Origin: Candidatus Woesearchaeota archaeon
Lineage (GTDB): Archaea; Nanobdellota; Nanobdellia; Woesearchaeales; UBA12501
Assembly: GCA_030651375.1 (NCBI GenBank)
Contig: JAUSFM010000003.1
Location: 120,718-184,717, forward strand
Length of the DNA stretch: 64,000 nt
Direction: 5' to 3'
Below, one piece after another: positions 9,203 through 19,400 of this stretch. The position numbers and the translations under genes are program-made. The number at the start of each line of letters is the position of its first letter. The stretch's first letter is position 1. Below the pieces are notes generated by a model. That model was not told the origin of the DNA. It did not search any database and saw nothing but the letters and a program-made list of their open reading frames with translations.

Positions 9203-9958
9203 ATGATTGACGCAGCACCACGGCAGCCGGGAGCGCAGGAAGAGGTTCTTGAGCATCTTGGATTAAGTAAAAATGAAGGCAAGGTCTATCTGACGTTGCT
9301 TGAACTGGGCACCTGCAACGTAGGAAAAATTGCAGAAAAAAGCAAACTCTACCGGCCCAATATTTACGACGCGCTTGAGCGGCTGAAACGGAAGGGGCTC
9401 GCCAATTATGTGAACATTGAAAACAAAAAGCAGTATCAGGCATCAGACCCGTCACATCTGATGAATCTTCTCGAACAAAAAGAAACACTACTCAAGAGCA
9501 TCATGCCGCAGCTCATGCTGAACCACAAGCTCGCAAGCCAGCGGGTTGAAGTGCAGATATTTGAGGGCATTCCTGCCATCAGAAACATGACGCGCCGCTT
9601 CGTCGACAAAAAAGAAGAGATAGTATGTTTTGGCATCCCGAAAATAGTCACGGAACTTAATGGTGTTGAATTCCACAACAACTTGCACGTGCGGCGCATT
9701 GAAAACAAGACCAAGATGTGGCATATCTATAATGTTGACGGCCGTGAACGTGCAAAACATCTCGCCACGCTGCCGTACACCAACTGCAAGGTATTTCCAT
9801 ACAATAATCCAGTCAATACGCGTGTCTGTGGAGACGAAGTTGCCATTGTTAATTACTCGGCAGAGCCAGCACTCCTGATTCTGATAAAAAATGAGCAGAT
9901 GGCAAAAGCGTACAAGGATTACTTCTGGCTGTTGTGGGAACAGGCACAAGAACCGTAA
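9203..9958 (+). CDS. TrmB-family transcriptional regulator
   Basis: The start at 9203 gives 251 residues and has GGAGGGG at the right distance; a longer frame from 9125 lacks a ribosome binding site. Residues about 14-85 form the TrmB winged helix-turn-helix (LGLSKNEGKVYLTLL, then recognition-helix residues YRPNIYDALERL). A short coiled coil follows, then a C-terminal effector-like domain. TrmB proteins bind DNA as dimers and often sense sugars. It is followed after 64 bases by an FAD oxidoreductase gene. It probably controls itself and perhaps the flanking cluster, but the ligand cannot be read from the sequence. Confidence 0.9.
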   Translation: MIDAAPRQPGAQEEVLEHLGLSKNEGKVYLTLLELGTCNVGKIAEKSKLYRPNIYDALERLKRKGLANYVNIENKKQYQASDPSHLMNLLEQKETLLKSIMPQLMLNHKLASQRVEVQIFEGIPAIRNMTRRFVDKKEEIVCFGIPKIVTELNGVEFHNNLHVRRIENKTKMWHIYNVDGRERAKHLATLPYTNCKVFPYNNPVNTRVCGDEVAIVNYSAEPALLILIKNEQMAKAYKDYFWLLWEQAQEP

Positions 9959-10022
9959 AGAGGAAAGAGAAAGAATGAAAGAGAGACAATGGAAAAAGAA
10001 GAAATAAAAAAGGAATGAAAAA

Positions 10023-11186
10023 ATGACACTCATTGATGTCGCAATTGTTGGCGGAGGCATTGGTGGATTGTGCACAGCCACTGCGCTTGTCGAACGGGGA
10101 TATGAAAACATCGCCGTGTTTGAAAAAGAAAGAAACAGTTTTGAAGGGCAGTCCGGCCATAATTCTGGCGTCATTCACTCTGGTGCATATTATGAACCCG
10201 GCTCACTTAAAGCACGGCTTTGCGTCGAGGGAAACCGGCGCATGTATGAAACGTGCGCACGCTATAGCGTTGCGCACCGGCGCACTGGAAAACTTGTCGT
10301 GGCGACGCGGACAGACCAGTTTGGAGCGCTTGAAGAATTGTCGAAAACCGCGCGGGAAAATGGCGTGTCCGGATCTATTGATGGAGAAAAGATGCGCATG
10401 CTAACCGCGGATGAAATACAAGAATATGAGCCAAATATTCGCGCAAAGGCAGCACTGTATGTTCCATCAACGGGAATTTTTGATGCAGTTGAATATTGCA
10501 CGAAGATGAAACAGCGCGCTGAAAAAGATGAAAAGACGGTATTTTATGGAGCAGAAGTCATGAATATTGAAGCGCATGACAACTGGTTTAACCTGCGCAT
10601 ACAGTACCGCGATGGCACAACAGATACCGTGCGATCCCGCTTTTTAGTGAACGCCGCCGGCGTGCATGCCGACGATATTGGCCGAATGATACATCCAGAA
10701 TTTCCATACACTTTCGTTCCTCAGCGTGGGGAATATTTCAGTTTCAGAAGCGGAAAGCGGCCGGAACTGCACATGAAGGGCCACTGCGTGTACCCAGTAC
10801 CATTACTTGCTGACGATGGAAAAATGGTGAGCTTGGGCATTCATCTCACGCCGACGTTTGATGGCGACAAGATGTTGGTGGGGCCAACTGCGACTCTTAT
10901 TCAGGACAAAAAAAAAGATACACAAGAGTTTGAGCCCCGTTCGTTGTTTTTTGAGCGGGTTCAGCCATTTTTACCCGGCCTTCAGGAAGAAGATCTTGCA
11001 CAGGACCAATTTGGCATCACCATGCGCATCTTTACGCTTCCCTACAACCGCGTCACTGATTTCGTGATTGAGCCAGACCATTATTTTCCGCACGCAATCC
11101 ATATGATCATGCCATCCCCGGGTTTTACATCGGCAGAGCCAGCAGGAGAATATACTGCTGATTTGGTTGATGAGATGAACAAGTAA
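10023..11186 (+). CDS. LhgO-like FAD-dependent 2-hydroxyacid oxidoreductase
   Basis: The protein has 387 residues of the DAO fold. The dinucleotide motif is GGGIGG (about residues 10-15). The segment GHNSGVIHSGAYYEPGSLKA (about 46-65) and the C-terminal PSPGFTSAEP are typical of L-2-hydroxyglutarate oxidase LhgO and its relatives, which oxidise a 2-hydroxyacid to the 2-oxoacid with FAD and pass electrons to the membrane. Glycerol-3-phosphate dehydrogenase-like proteins are the next nearest alternative. It is co-directional with the TrmB gene and probably co-transcribed. The substrate in this organism is not certain. Confidence 0.85.
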   Translation: MTLIDVAIVGGGIGGLCTATALVERGYENIAVFEKERNSFEGQSGHNSGVIHSGAYYEPGSLKARLCVEGNRRMYETCARYSVAHRRTGKLVVATRTDQFGALEELSKTARENGVSGSIDGEKMRMLTADEIQEYEPNIRAKAALYVPSTGIFDAVEYCTKMKQRAEKDEKTVFYGAEVMNIEAHDNWFNLRIQYRDGTTDTVRSRFLVNAAGVHADDIGRMIHPEFPYTFVPQRGEYFSFRSGKRPELHMKGHCVYPVPLLADDGKMVSLGIHLTPTFDGDKMLVGPTATLIQDKKKDTQEFEPRSLFFERVQPFLPGLQEEDLAQDQFGITMRIFTLPYNRVTDFVIEPDHYFPHAIHMIMPSPGFTSAEPAGEYTADLVDEMNK

Positions 11187-11373
11187 AACAATGGAAAAAA
11201 ATAGAGAAAAAGAAAAAAACAAACGAGCAGTAGCAACCTAGACATGGAAGTAGTAGCCAGCAAGACACTAAAGGCTTTTTAAAGAGTTTATAAAATGGGT
11301 TATAAAAAGAGGGTAGGTAGTTAGCAGAATAACGTCGTTTATAAATAAACAGCTAAAAATACAGCGATACAAA

Positions 11374-11388
11374 GGTATAAATAGTAAC
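11374..11388 (+). promoter_or_regulatory. TATA-box promoter of the second cluster operon
   Basis: The core TATAAATA at 11376-11383 would start transcription near 11406, just before a GGGGGG ribosome binding site and the ATG at 11420. A second TATA-like element lies at about 11338-11349. Genes from 11420 to 26832 have no gap larger than 37 bases, so this promoter may drive seven genes. Confidence 0.55.
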
Positions 11389-11419
11389 TGATTACTCCAC
11401 AAAAAGTAGGGGGGCACAC

Positions 11420-13795
11420 ATGGGGGGCATGGATACGTTGGACCTTGACGAACGCGCCAGCCAGACGTATAGCGTATTCTTTTTGGGCCCGGGGTATTTA
11501 GCACGCGAAACAGCACAGGTGCTCATCACCAAATCTGCAGAAAGAAAAAGAAATGCTAGAGGGGAGATAGATGTGCCGACGATTGGAGAGATACAATTCT
11601 ATGGGAGAAACAGAAATGTGCTTGATAGGGAGATACGCACATTACGGGGAAAAATAACGCCAATCGAATTAGAGACAAGAATAACGACGCCGCTGGACTA
11701 TCTTCCTCAAGGAGACATAGAAGCATGGAAAAAACAGTGGAGTAACAAAGCGATTGTTGAAGCAGTTATCAAACAACAGCCGGATGTAACAGTCATAACA
11801 ATCAGGAGCGATACAGAAGACCAATTACGAAAACAGGGCCTGCTCACCGACCGGTTTGCACGTGCTGGCCACAATATTCCTGAACTCGAAGCATATGCTC
11901 CTTTCTTCAAAGAGTATAAAGGTGTTGTGCTGGTGGTAACAAATCCGCCGGACATATGCGCCCAAGCATTCTGCGCAGCAGCAGGCATGGATCCTGAAAA
12001 AGTCATTGGGTTCAATGAGATTGATTCGCTCTCATTGCGAAGGTATCTTTTCACCGATGGGCCAATTTTTACTGAAACTGATTTTACTGGCACTCCGCTT
12101 GAGGGGCCAGGGAAAAAAGAGGAGCGGCAACGCTTTTTAGATATTGTCGGTGTTGGCTTGGAAAAACTCGGCGTCCGGAAGAGAGAAATGTACGCGAATA
12201 TCGGAGCGCTCGCTTTTGGCGCGCATGGTGAAGACCTCGCGCCAGTGATTTCTGGCTTGAAACCTGAACAAATCGAAGCAGTACAAAAGTTCTTTGAACG
12301 ACAGGGCATAACCGGTGAAAAAAATATTCTTGAAAGCATACGCACCGCCGTTGGCAGCGGCATACGCAGATATTACACTGACATAAATGAACGGTCTCAT
12401 GATGTGCCCGGAGTCATCGCAGAACTGGTTGATGCTATTGGACTCGTTGCGGCGACACGAAAGAATTTGAGAGAACAAAAAGGAAACAACGCGTACGCGC
12501 TTGTGCCGCCAACAGCGTCAGTATATATACAGCCAAGCAATAATCCAGTAAAAACATGGTTTGGCTTTCCTGTTGACATCCGGTATGACCATGCACGAGG
12601 AGTGGTGGTAGCGCCCATAAACAGCTGGAAGAGAGAAGATGGAGACGCTGTTGAGCCGTCAGACGCAGAAAAAGCGATGGTGGGTGAAGCGTATGGAAGA
12701 TACGCGATTAAAGTAGAAGAATTTACCCGGAAAACAAAAAGAGGAAAAGGATTAGGCATTGAAACGCCGTCTGACCGCGCTGAGAAAATGCCGATACCTC
12801 CTTCGCCAGAAAAAAGAGTTTTATTAATTGCACAGCCAGATCAAAGTGATCTCCAGAACACGGTTATTTCTTGGTATGATACAACAACGAATGAGCCAGT
12901 ACCAAATACAAAAGGCCAACCAACAAGGATAGTACTGCCGAATGTAGGGTACCGAGGCGTAAAGGCGGTGAACGAACACACCATTGCAGAAAGACTCTAT
13001 GTAGTGGCAGGCCATCAAGCTGGCCTTGAGGTCATTTCAGAACAAGGAGAGATGTTCCACATCGGCATTTCATCATTGAGCAGAAAGCCCGCGCGGGTTG
13101 ATTCAACCGTAGTGCTTGATGATATTCTTATCGCTGCAAAAAAAGATACCTGCCTGCATTTGGTTGATGGCACAAAAGATCCCCAGCACTGGAACGCCAG
13201 AGAATGCGCGCCGCACGACACTGAACAGGCATACCGGCTACGGGCATATCAAGACGGCGTATTGTTTCTTCAGGATGGCGCAGTAAAAAGGCTGCAGATT
13301 TCGAAAAAAAATGATGGGACGTACCGTTCTGAAATCACCACGCTTATTCAGCCGAGCGAAGGGCAGATAGTCGCGTATGATGTTGATCCCGCGACAGGAA
13401 CCGTGTATGCAGCAACGGACACAGGGAAGGATACAGGGAACAGAATGAGTATGTATGTTCACCAAGGAAAAAAAGCCCGCCGGTTGGCAACTGAATTGTC
13501 CCGCCTGCGAGAGATGTCATGTTCAGTTGATGGCGAAGGAAGAAGCCAGATAGCGATAACAACGTCGAATAACACATACTGCCTTGATGCAGAAAATATT
13601 GGACACTTACTCGTACGGTCAGAAGACGTAGGAAAACGGCACTGCAGTGAGTCCGGCACGCGTATTGCGCTTGCTGGAGAAACAGGGCAGTGTTATATTG
13701 TAACAAGAGAAAAAAAAGTAATGGTGTGGAGAACAGAAGAACATAATGGCGTGCGTGTGCTTGCAGAAAATTGCACCGCGCTTCAGCTTGTATAA
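11420..13795 (+). CDS. Malate/lactate dehydrogenase-like domain fused to a beta-rich (propeller-like) domain
   Basis: The protein has 791 residues. Residues about 17-390 follow the LDH/MDH fold: nucleotide loop GPGYLA (23-28), the strand-plus-loop VVTNPPD (172-178), a VIGFNEIDSLSLR segment (195-207) in place of the usual Asp-x-x-Arg region, and GAHGE (267-271) with the catalytic-type His269. Residues about 430-791 are a run of beta strands with repeated 'hydrophobic strand, turn, Asp/Gly' units, which suggests a propeller, though no WD motif is clear. I know of no such fusion. It could be an enzyme that senses redox or metabolite state, or a domain used for NAD binding only. The kinase-like gene follows after nine bases. 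Confidence 0.8.
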   Translation: MGGMDTLDLDERASQTYSVFFLGPGYLARETAQVLITKSAERKRNARGEIDVPTIGEIQFYGRNRNVLDREIRTLRGKITPIELETRITTPLDYLPQGDIEAWKKQWSNKAIVEAVIKQQPDVTVITIRSDTEDQLRKQGLLTDRFARAGHNIPELEAYAPFFKEYKGVVLVVTNPPDICAQAFCAAAGMDPEKVIGFNEIDSLSLRRYLFTDGPIFTETDFTGTPLEGPGKKEERQRFLDIVGVGLEKLGVRKREMYANIGALAFGAHGEDLAPVISGLKPEQIEAVQKFFERQGITGEKNILESIRTAVGSGIRRYYTDINERSHDVPGVIAELVDAIGLVAATRKNLREQKGNNAYALVPPTASVYIQPSNNPVKTWFGFPVDIRYDHARGVVVAPINSWKREDGDAVEPSDAEKAMVGEAYGRYAIKVEEFTRKTKRGKGLGIETPSDRAEKMPIPPSPEKRVLLIAQPDQSDLQNTVISWYDTTTNEPVPNTKGQPTRIVLPNVGYRGVKAVNEHTIAERLYVVAGHQAGLEVISEQGEMFHIGISSLSRKPARVDSTVVLDDILIAAKKDTCLHLVDGTKDPQHWNARECAPHDTEQAYRLRAYQDGVLFLQDGAVKRLQISKKNDGTYRSEITTLIQPSEGQIVAYDVDPATGTVYAATDTGKDTGNRMSMYVHQGKKARRLATELSRLREMSCSVDGEGRSQIAITTSNNTYCLDAENIGHLLVRSEDVGKRHCSESGTRIALAGETGQCYIVTREKKVMVWRTEEHNGVRVLAENCTALQLV

Positions 13796-13804
13796 GGTGA
13801 AACT

Positions 13805-15043
13805 ATGGCAAAAAAAACACTCGTAGTGAATATGATTTCTGAATACACATTTGATGACGAGAGAGGAACACCCGGGGCATATAGTGAAGTGTATCCAGAT
13901 GCGCAAGATGCAAACCGCAAAAGAGTTGCACTCAAACTGGTAGGGGAGAGAAAAACATATCTACGAACTGAATTTCTTGACGCTGGAAACAAAAATATGC
14001 AGATACAACATCCTCATTTTCTCACACCTGAGGTTGTTGGACAAGGAACAATTGATGAAAAAAATGTAGCGTATTGGGTTATGAAACCGGGAGATATGAC
14101 TCTTGAAGCATTCCTTGACGAGAGAATACCCCCCGAAGCAGGCGAACAAAAAATACAGGAAAGAGTGTCGGATACTGAATGGGTCAAAGACACATATTAT
14201 TTTCTGCTGAACGCACTCCAAGTCGTAAGAAAAATAGAAGAGAGCGGAGTAATTGAGCCATGGAATATGGATGTTAAAGAAAGAAACATCATTATAATGG
14301 ATAAGAGTAAAGGGCTTCGCTCATTTATGATTGCAGACCCGGTACCTCTTGAAGAAACAACAACACATGCAGGGGATTTTGCGCGGGCAAAAAGAGGGAA
14401 GAGCAACATCGGATTTGATGCGGTTATGAAAAGCGCGTATCGGATGATGACGGGATATTACTATCCGGTTTTATCAGACAAAATACCAGACCATGTAAAA
14501 GACTTGAACACCAACGTTTCACCGGATGTGCTGGCGGTGATGAATTCATATTTCAGAAGCGCCAAGCAAGTAAACGCCACAACCATTGACGAATGTGTAG
14601 GCAAGCTTGTTGACGCCATAGAGAAAACAACCTCTTCAAGATATGCAAAGGACATTCCTTATTTCAAGGTTGAAAAAACCGAAAAAGATGGATGCACGGT
14701 CTATCAGGTTTTTGAGCCGGTTGCCTATTTTGACCATAAGGTAGAAGGGATAACAAAGGGAGACTATGCGGGTGACCCGGTTACAGCACAGGAAAGAATA
14801 CTTCGGCAAAAACAGGAAATAACAGAAGTACAGACTGAGCTCAGCAGGAAAGACCGTCTTCTCCCCGACCAAAAAAGAGAGATAGAGGAAAAGGGACAAA
14901 GGGCTCTTCTTAGATTAACAGAATCTTATACAACGCAGATTAAAGGAAGAATAGAAGAACTGCGTGATGAGGCAAAGCGTAGGTCAGAAGCAGCACAAGC
15001 TGAATACACCGCATTAGAACAGGCATGCGCTCGAGAAGTGTAA
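13805..15043 (+). CDS. Divergent protein kinase-like protein
   Basis: The protein has 412 residues with an AAGGTGA ribosome binding site. The first 200 residues fit a eukaryotic-type kinase fold: a loose Gly loop (GTPGAYSEVY, 21-30), VALK with Lys44, Glu56 as a helix-C candidate, and a catalytic loop WNMDVKERNIII with Asp156, Lys158 and Asn161. The DFG element is replaced by ADP with Asp178. The His of HRD is Asn. The ATP- and metal-binding residues are kept, so activity is possible. The C terminus (about 310-412) is coiled coil. It is part of the operon with a PP2C phosphatase and a second kinase. Confidence 0.7.
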   Translation: MAKKTLVVNMISEYTFDDERGTPGAYSEVYPDAQDANRKRVALKLVGERKTYLRTEFLDAGNKNMQIQHPHFLTPEVVGQGTIDEKNVAYWVMKPGDMTLEAFLDERIPPEAGEQKIQERVSDTEWVKDTYYFLLNALQVVRKIEESGVIEPWNMDVKERNIIIMDKSKGLRSFMIADPVPLEETTTHAGDFARAKRGKSNIGFDAVMKSAYRMMTGYYYPVLSDKIPDHVKDLNTNVSPDVLAVMNSYFRSAKQVNATTIDECVGKLVDAIEKTTSSRYAKDIPYFKVEKTEKDGCTVYQVFEPVAYFDHKVEGITKGDYAGDPVTAQERILRQKQEITEVQTELSRKDRLLPDQKREIEEKGQRALLRLTESYTTQIKGRIEELRDEAKRRSEAAQAEYTALEQACAREV

Positions 15044-15080
15044 CCGTGCGGGCATATAGAAGGTAGGGGGCGAACAGCAC

Positions 15081-16454
15081 ATGACGCTGATTGTAGCATC
15101 AACCGCAGGCGACAAGAAACAGCTCTCTGCTCTTCAGAACTTGTTTGCTTTTGCAACTGTTGAAGAACGAGAGCGGCTCATCGCTGAAGAAGACCTGCCG
15201 CTGGTTTATGTTATTCAGGAAACAACGATTCTTGACCCGGAAAAGCCGCTACAGAAAAAAGCGTTCCCTGTCCTTCTCCAAGAAGGAGCAGAGAGTGAAA
15301 ACTGGCCGCACACGGTTTTTTCGGTTCGCGCAGCGGCGTATCAGCACAAAAGATATGCATTCGCTTTTTCACGCATTGGCGCAGATGTAATTGAGATTGA
15401 TGGAATTGATGATGCTGAACAACTTGCGGTGCGCCATATGCGGCAATTTCCATTTGAGAGAAGACAACGAAAAAAATCAACCCGTGGTGAGATTGAAATT
15501 CAGGAACGAGGCGGAGATTTAGAGGTGTGCGTAGCAACGTATTATGATTTGGCAAATGAGCCAGCTATTCAAGCAAGTGCACGAGACAATCGACAGTATG
15601 TTAATGGCCAGCTGTTTCGCGCCCAGCTTGGCTGGGACGACAACCGAACTCTTGAGCAAACAGCTACCCAAACCCACGGAGTGATAGCGGCAACACGAAA
15701 TGTTTCAGGCAGGGATGAGCGGATGTTTATTGGGAACACCAATCTTGGCTCACGGACGTTTGTCGAGCAAAGAAGCGGAGCGTCGATAAGAACTGAATCA
15801 TCAGCTCTCCAGGAAACAGTCATTGGATTTGACCGGTATGTCGCTGCAGCTATTGGCGGGAGTTATTTTGGGTATACTGACAACCGTGCATTTTTTCACC
15901 TTCATTTGAGAAATGAGCAAGGTACGCCGCGATATCCGTACCTGGGAAAAACACCAGCGTACGGAACACTCGACCAACAACGCACCTCCACCCGTCTGCC
16001 GCTTCCTGCAACATCGCTTGTTTTTGTTGAAGGGTATAAAGAAAAAGATGAAAGCGGACGTTCGACCGGGCAGGCTAAAGACTATGTTATTCTCGGCCTT
16101 CAAAACAGCCAAGGGCGGCTGCTGGTCTTTGAAATAGATCCTGAACTTAAGGAAGAGCGCACCATTGAAAAAATAAGGAGGGATGGCGAAGGAACGATAG
16201 TGTTAGCGCCGCCGTACCTGACAAAAAGAAGTATGTTCTACACACCAAATGGCGCACACGAAGGAATAGAAGATAGGTCGGTACGCAACCTGAAAACGCT
16301 CCCGATAGGAGATAGGCAGTATGTGCACTATTCTGTTGGAAAAAAGATCGTGGTTGTTGAATTAGATGACATTTTGAAAAACAGGGCCGAACGGGCTATG
16401 GCAATTGCTGAATTAAAACATGACATTGTGTCCATGGATATTATGCGAACCTAA
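15081..16454 (+). CDS. Unknown beta-rich protein
   Basis: The protein has 457 residues. A purine-rich GGTAGGGGG lies about a dozen bases upstream of the ATG. The chain is mostly short beta strands with charged turns, similar in feel to the C-terminal half of the protein encoded at 11420, but no propeller repeat is clear enough to name. There is no membrane segment or signal peptide. It abuts the PP2C gene without spacing. Function unknown; a binding partner of the kinase/phosphatase proteins is inferred from the operon. Confidence 0.7.
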   Translation: MTLIVASTAGDKKQLSALQNLFAFATVEERERLIAEEDLPLVYVIQETTILDPEKPLQKKAFPVLLQEGAESENWPHTVFSVRAAAYQHKRYAFAFSRIGADVIEIDGIDDAEQLAVRHMRQFPFERRQRKKSTRGEIEIQERGGDLEVCVATYYDLANEPAIQASARDNRQYVNGQLFRAQLGWDDNRTLEQTATQTHGVIAATRNVSGRDERMFIGNTNLGSRTFVEQRSGASIRTESSALQETVIGFDRYVAAAIGGSYFGYTDNRAFFHLHLRNEQGTPRYPYLGKTPAYGTLDQQRTSTRLPLPATSLVFVEGYKEKDESGRSTGQAKDYVILGLQNSQGRLLVFEIDPELKEERTIEKIRRDGEGTIVLAPPYLTKRSMFYTPNGAHEGIEDRSVRNLKTLPIGDRQYVHYSVGKKIVVVELDDILKNRAERAMAIAELKHDIVSMDIMRT

Positions 16455-16472
16455 GTGAACCAAGTGAACCAC

Positions 16473-19400
16473 ATGGTACTACCTGAAGTGTATATCAGAA
16501 ATTTCCCCGTGAGCGGAGAGGATGAGGCACTCCACTATGAAGAGAGTGATCTGGGAATATTTCTTGTAGCTGATGGGCTGACGGGATACCACGGCGCCAA
16601 CGCGAGCAATACAGCCACTGATTTTATGCGACAAAATCTCAAACTGAGAAAAGCACAGATAACCAACACACCCGGCGAGTATGAAAGAATACGAAAAGAG
16701 CTGCTGATTGATTTGTTAGGTGTGGTGAATAAGAAGCTTCATGAAGAGGAAAAGGGAACAACAATTGACGCGCTTATTGCAAAAGGAATGACGGCGCATT
16801 TCGCCCATGTGGGAGACGGACGAATATATGTCGCAAAACAGGATGGAACCGTAACCCAGCTGACTGAAGATGAAAGCGTACGAAAAGATGAATTTTCATC
16901 AGACCGGAGCGCGCCAAAAAATTTTCTTGGAAAAGAGCCAGAATTGAAAATAAAACAGTGCCAAACAATTTCGCTTGATGGTGTACGGTATCTTTTGTTA
17001 ACAACCGATGGATTGTTTAACGCAGTTCTTGATGAAGAAGTGCGTGCAGCGCTGAAGCATGATCATCCGCTCACCACAATAAATGAGTTAGAAGCGTTGC
17101 TTCGTGAACCACAAAAAAAACTCGACCTTCTCATGCAAAAACGGCCGGAGTTTGCCGCAGAAGTGAGAAAAATAGTCGAGAGCAGCACATGGAGCGGGCC
17201 TGAAATAGAAGAAGCACGCAAACGGGCACATGAGGGTATGAGAATTATTGAGCCAGCGCGCGCATATATGGAAAAAGATGATGGATTTAAAGATGCGATC
17301 AGGTCAGCGCTCGTGCCGCTGATGGACAAAGATGACACTACGTTTATGCTTGTTGATTTCAGCAGCGCGACACAACGGCTGATGCAGTCGGAAACACACG
17401 CAAGAGAAGAGGTAGATGAAAGAAACGTTGCACTTCGCCGGATATATGTTGACACTTTTAGCAGACAACCGTCAGATGCGATGCGACCAGAGCAGTACGC
17501 AGAAGACATTGTCGATGGAACAAGAAGCGCAATCAGCGCCAAGGAACAAGAGGGGCAAAGAGCACTCCAAGAAACGCAGGAAACGCACCGGAGAGAAATA
17601 GCTGAAAAGGACAAAAAAATAGGTGAGGATGAAAGAACAATCGATGATTTGACAACAAAGGTTGGAAAAGCACGCAGCGCATTGGTTGGCGTATATGAAC
17701 GAATAACAGGAAAGAACAGAGAAACCGTAGAAAAACGCACGCCGGAATACATTGGAAAAGAGGCAGTGCGGGCATATGATGAAACAAAAAAAGGACAAGA
17801 AGAAGAAATAAGCGGACTAAAAGGGCGATTAACCGCACTATACAAAAATCTGAGAACAACCATACAAGAAATTACTGGCAGCGAAATTTCTGCGGAAGAT
17901 GTTGAAAAAAAGGCAACGTCCCTTATCTCTGGCCTGATTCAAACATACCGGAAAAAAGTTGTAGGTGAAACAGAGCCATTAAATCGGCAAATAAGAGAGT
18001 TGCAGGGCAGTGATTCCACAAGCGCAGAAACAATACGGCAGCGCGATGAAGATATACGAAGACTTACCAAACATCAAGAACAGACACAAGCAAGAATGAA
18101 TGGCCTTGCAGAAGAAATCAGAAGGCAGTATAACATTCTCTTTGAGCCCAAGGTTGCCCAAGAAGTTGTTGATAAAGATCCTTCACATTATTTTGGCGAT
18201 GTGGTTGAAAAAGTCAATGAACTGAAGCGGGCAGAAGAAGAAAGAAGTATAGATCTCATAGAACGGCTCTATGCCCGACTGGAAATTCCGGTGGATGAGA
18301 GCATAACAAGTACGAGCAGACAAAGGCACATTGAAACGATTCTCAAGAATATTGGCACTTTAAAACAGAAAAAGAATGAGATTTATGAAAAGTACCAAAT
18401 GGTATTAGTGACACTTGAACAGAGAGAGAGGAGAATACAGAGTTTAGAAGGTGCCCTCGGAACTCTTTTTTCACACATAAAAGATACCTGCGACGCAGTT
18501 GGATTGGAAACAGATGAACAGGTATTTCAAGCACGGGCGCATGAGTATCTGCAACAAATTGGTAGAGCAGGAAGAGAACAAAAAGCGAGAATAAAAAAAT
18601 TGGAAGATGAGGTAACGAAGATAAAAAAAACAAGAGAGTATAGAGTAGGACGCTGGCAAAAAATACTGGTTGGCGCAACAACGGCAACAGCGGTTATCCT
18701 CGGCGGACTCTTTGCTGCAGACCGATATTATGGAACTCACGGCACTGCAATAAAAGAATCCGAACCAAAACCGCAGTACGCAGCAGACATCCAAAAAGAG
18801 TGCGACAAAGCAGAGAGGGCAATAGGGAGGTATATAGCAGTGGATGAATGCAAAGCTCCGCCGACAAAAGAAGCGCTGGAAGCGATACAACAAAAAGAAA
18901 AAAGAGCGGCGCTGACAAATATCGCGGCCCTGCAAATACAAAAAGGGTATTTTGGAACAAAAGAAAAGCCGCTGTACTGTGTGAAGGATGAACGAACAGG
19001 AAAAGTAGTGATAATCACTGAAGAAGGAGAAAAGGGCAAAACAGAAAATAGAAGGAAAGACATTGATAATGTGCAAAATTGTGAAGCATTTAAAAGAGAA
19101 TATAGCTGGATTGAAGTCGCTGTAACAGATGAAGATGAAGGAACAAACGGAGGAGTAGATCTGAAGAGTATCGCAGGGATAGAGGCATTTATCGTTAATG
19201 ATACAATATACCGAAGACAAGCCGATGCGTTTGTTGCCGCTGATGGAACACAACTTTCTTGGAAAGCGGAAGACCGAGTACGTTATTCCTACAGCGCAAT
19301 TCCGCTGGAAATACGAACGATGAACGGCATCGCACGAATGGATGACGATGGACGCATTGAGATTACAAAAGAAGGCCAGCAGATGCTTCCACAGGACCTG

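Noticed and set aside
17063..17863. Minus-strand open frame of 266 codons within the PP2C gene
   Set aside because: It is rich in Ser, Cys and Phe as expected for an antisense shadow, with no promoter or ribosome binding site; the plus-strand PP2C gene explains the region.
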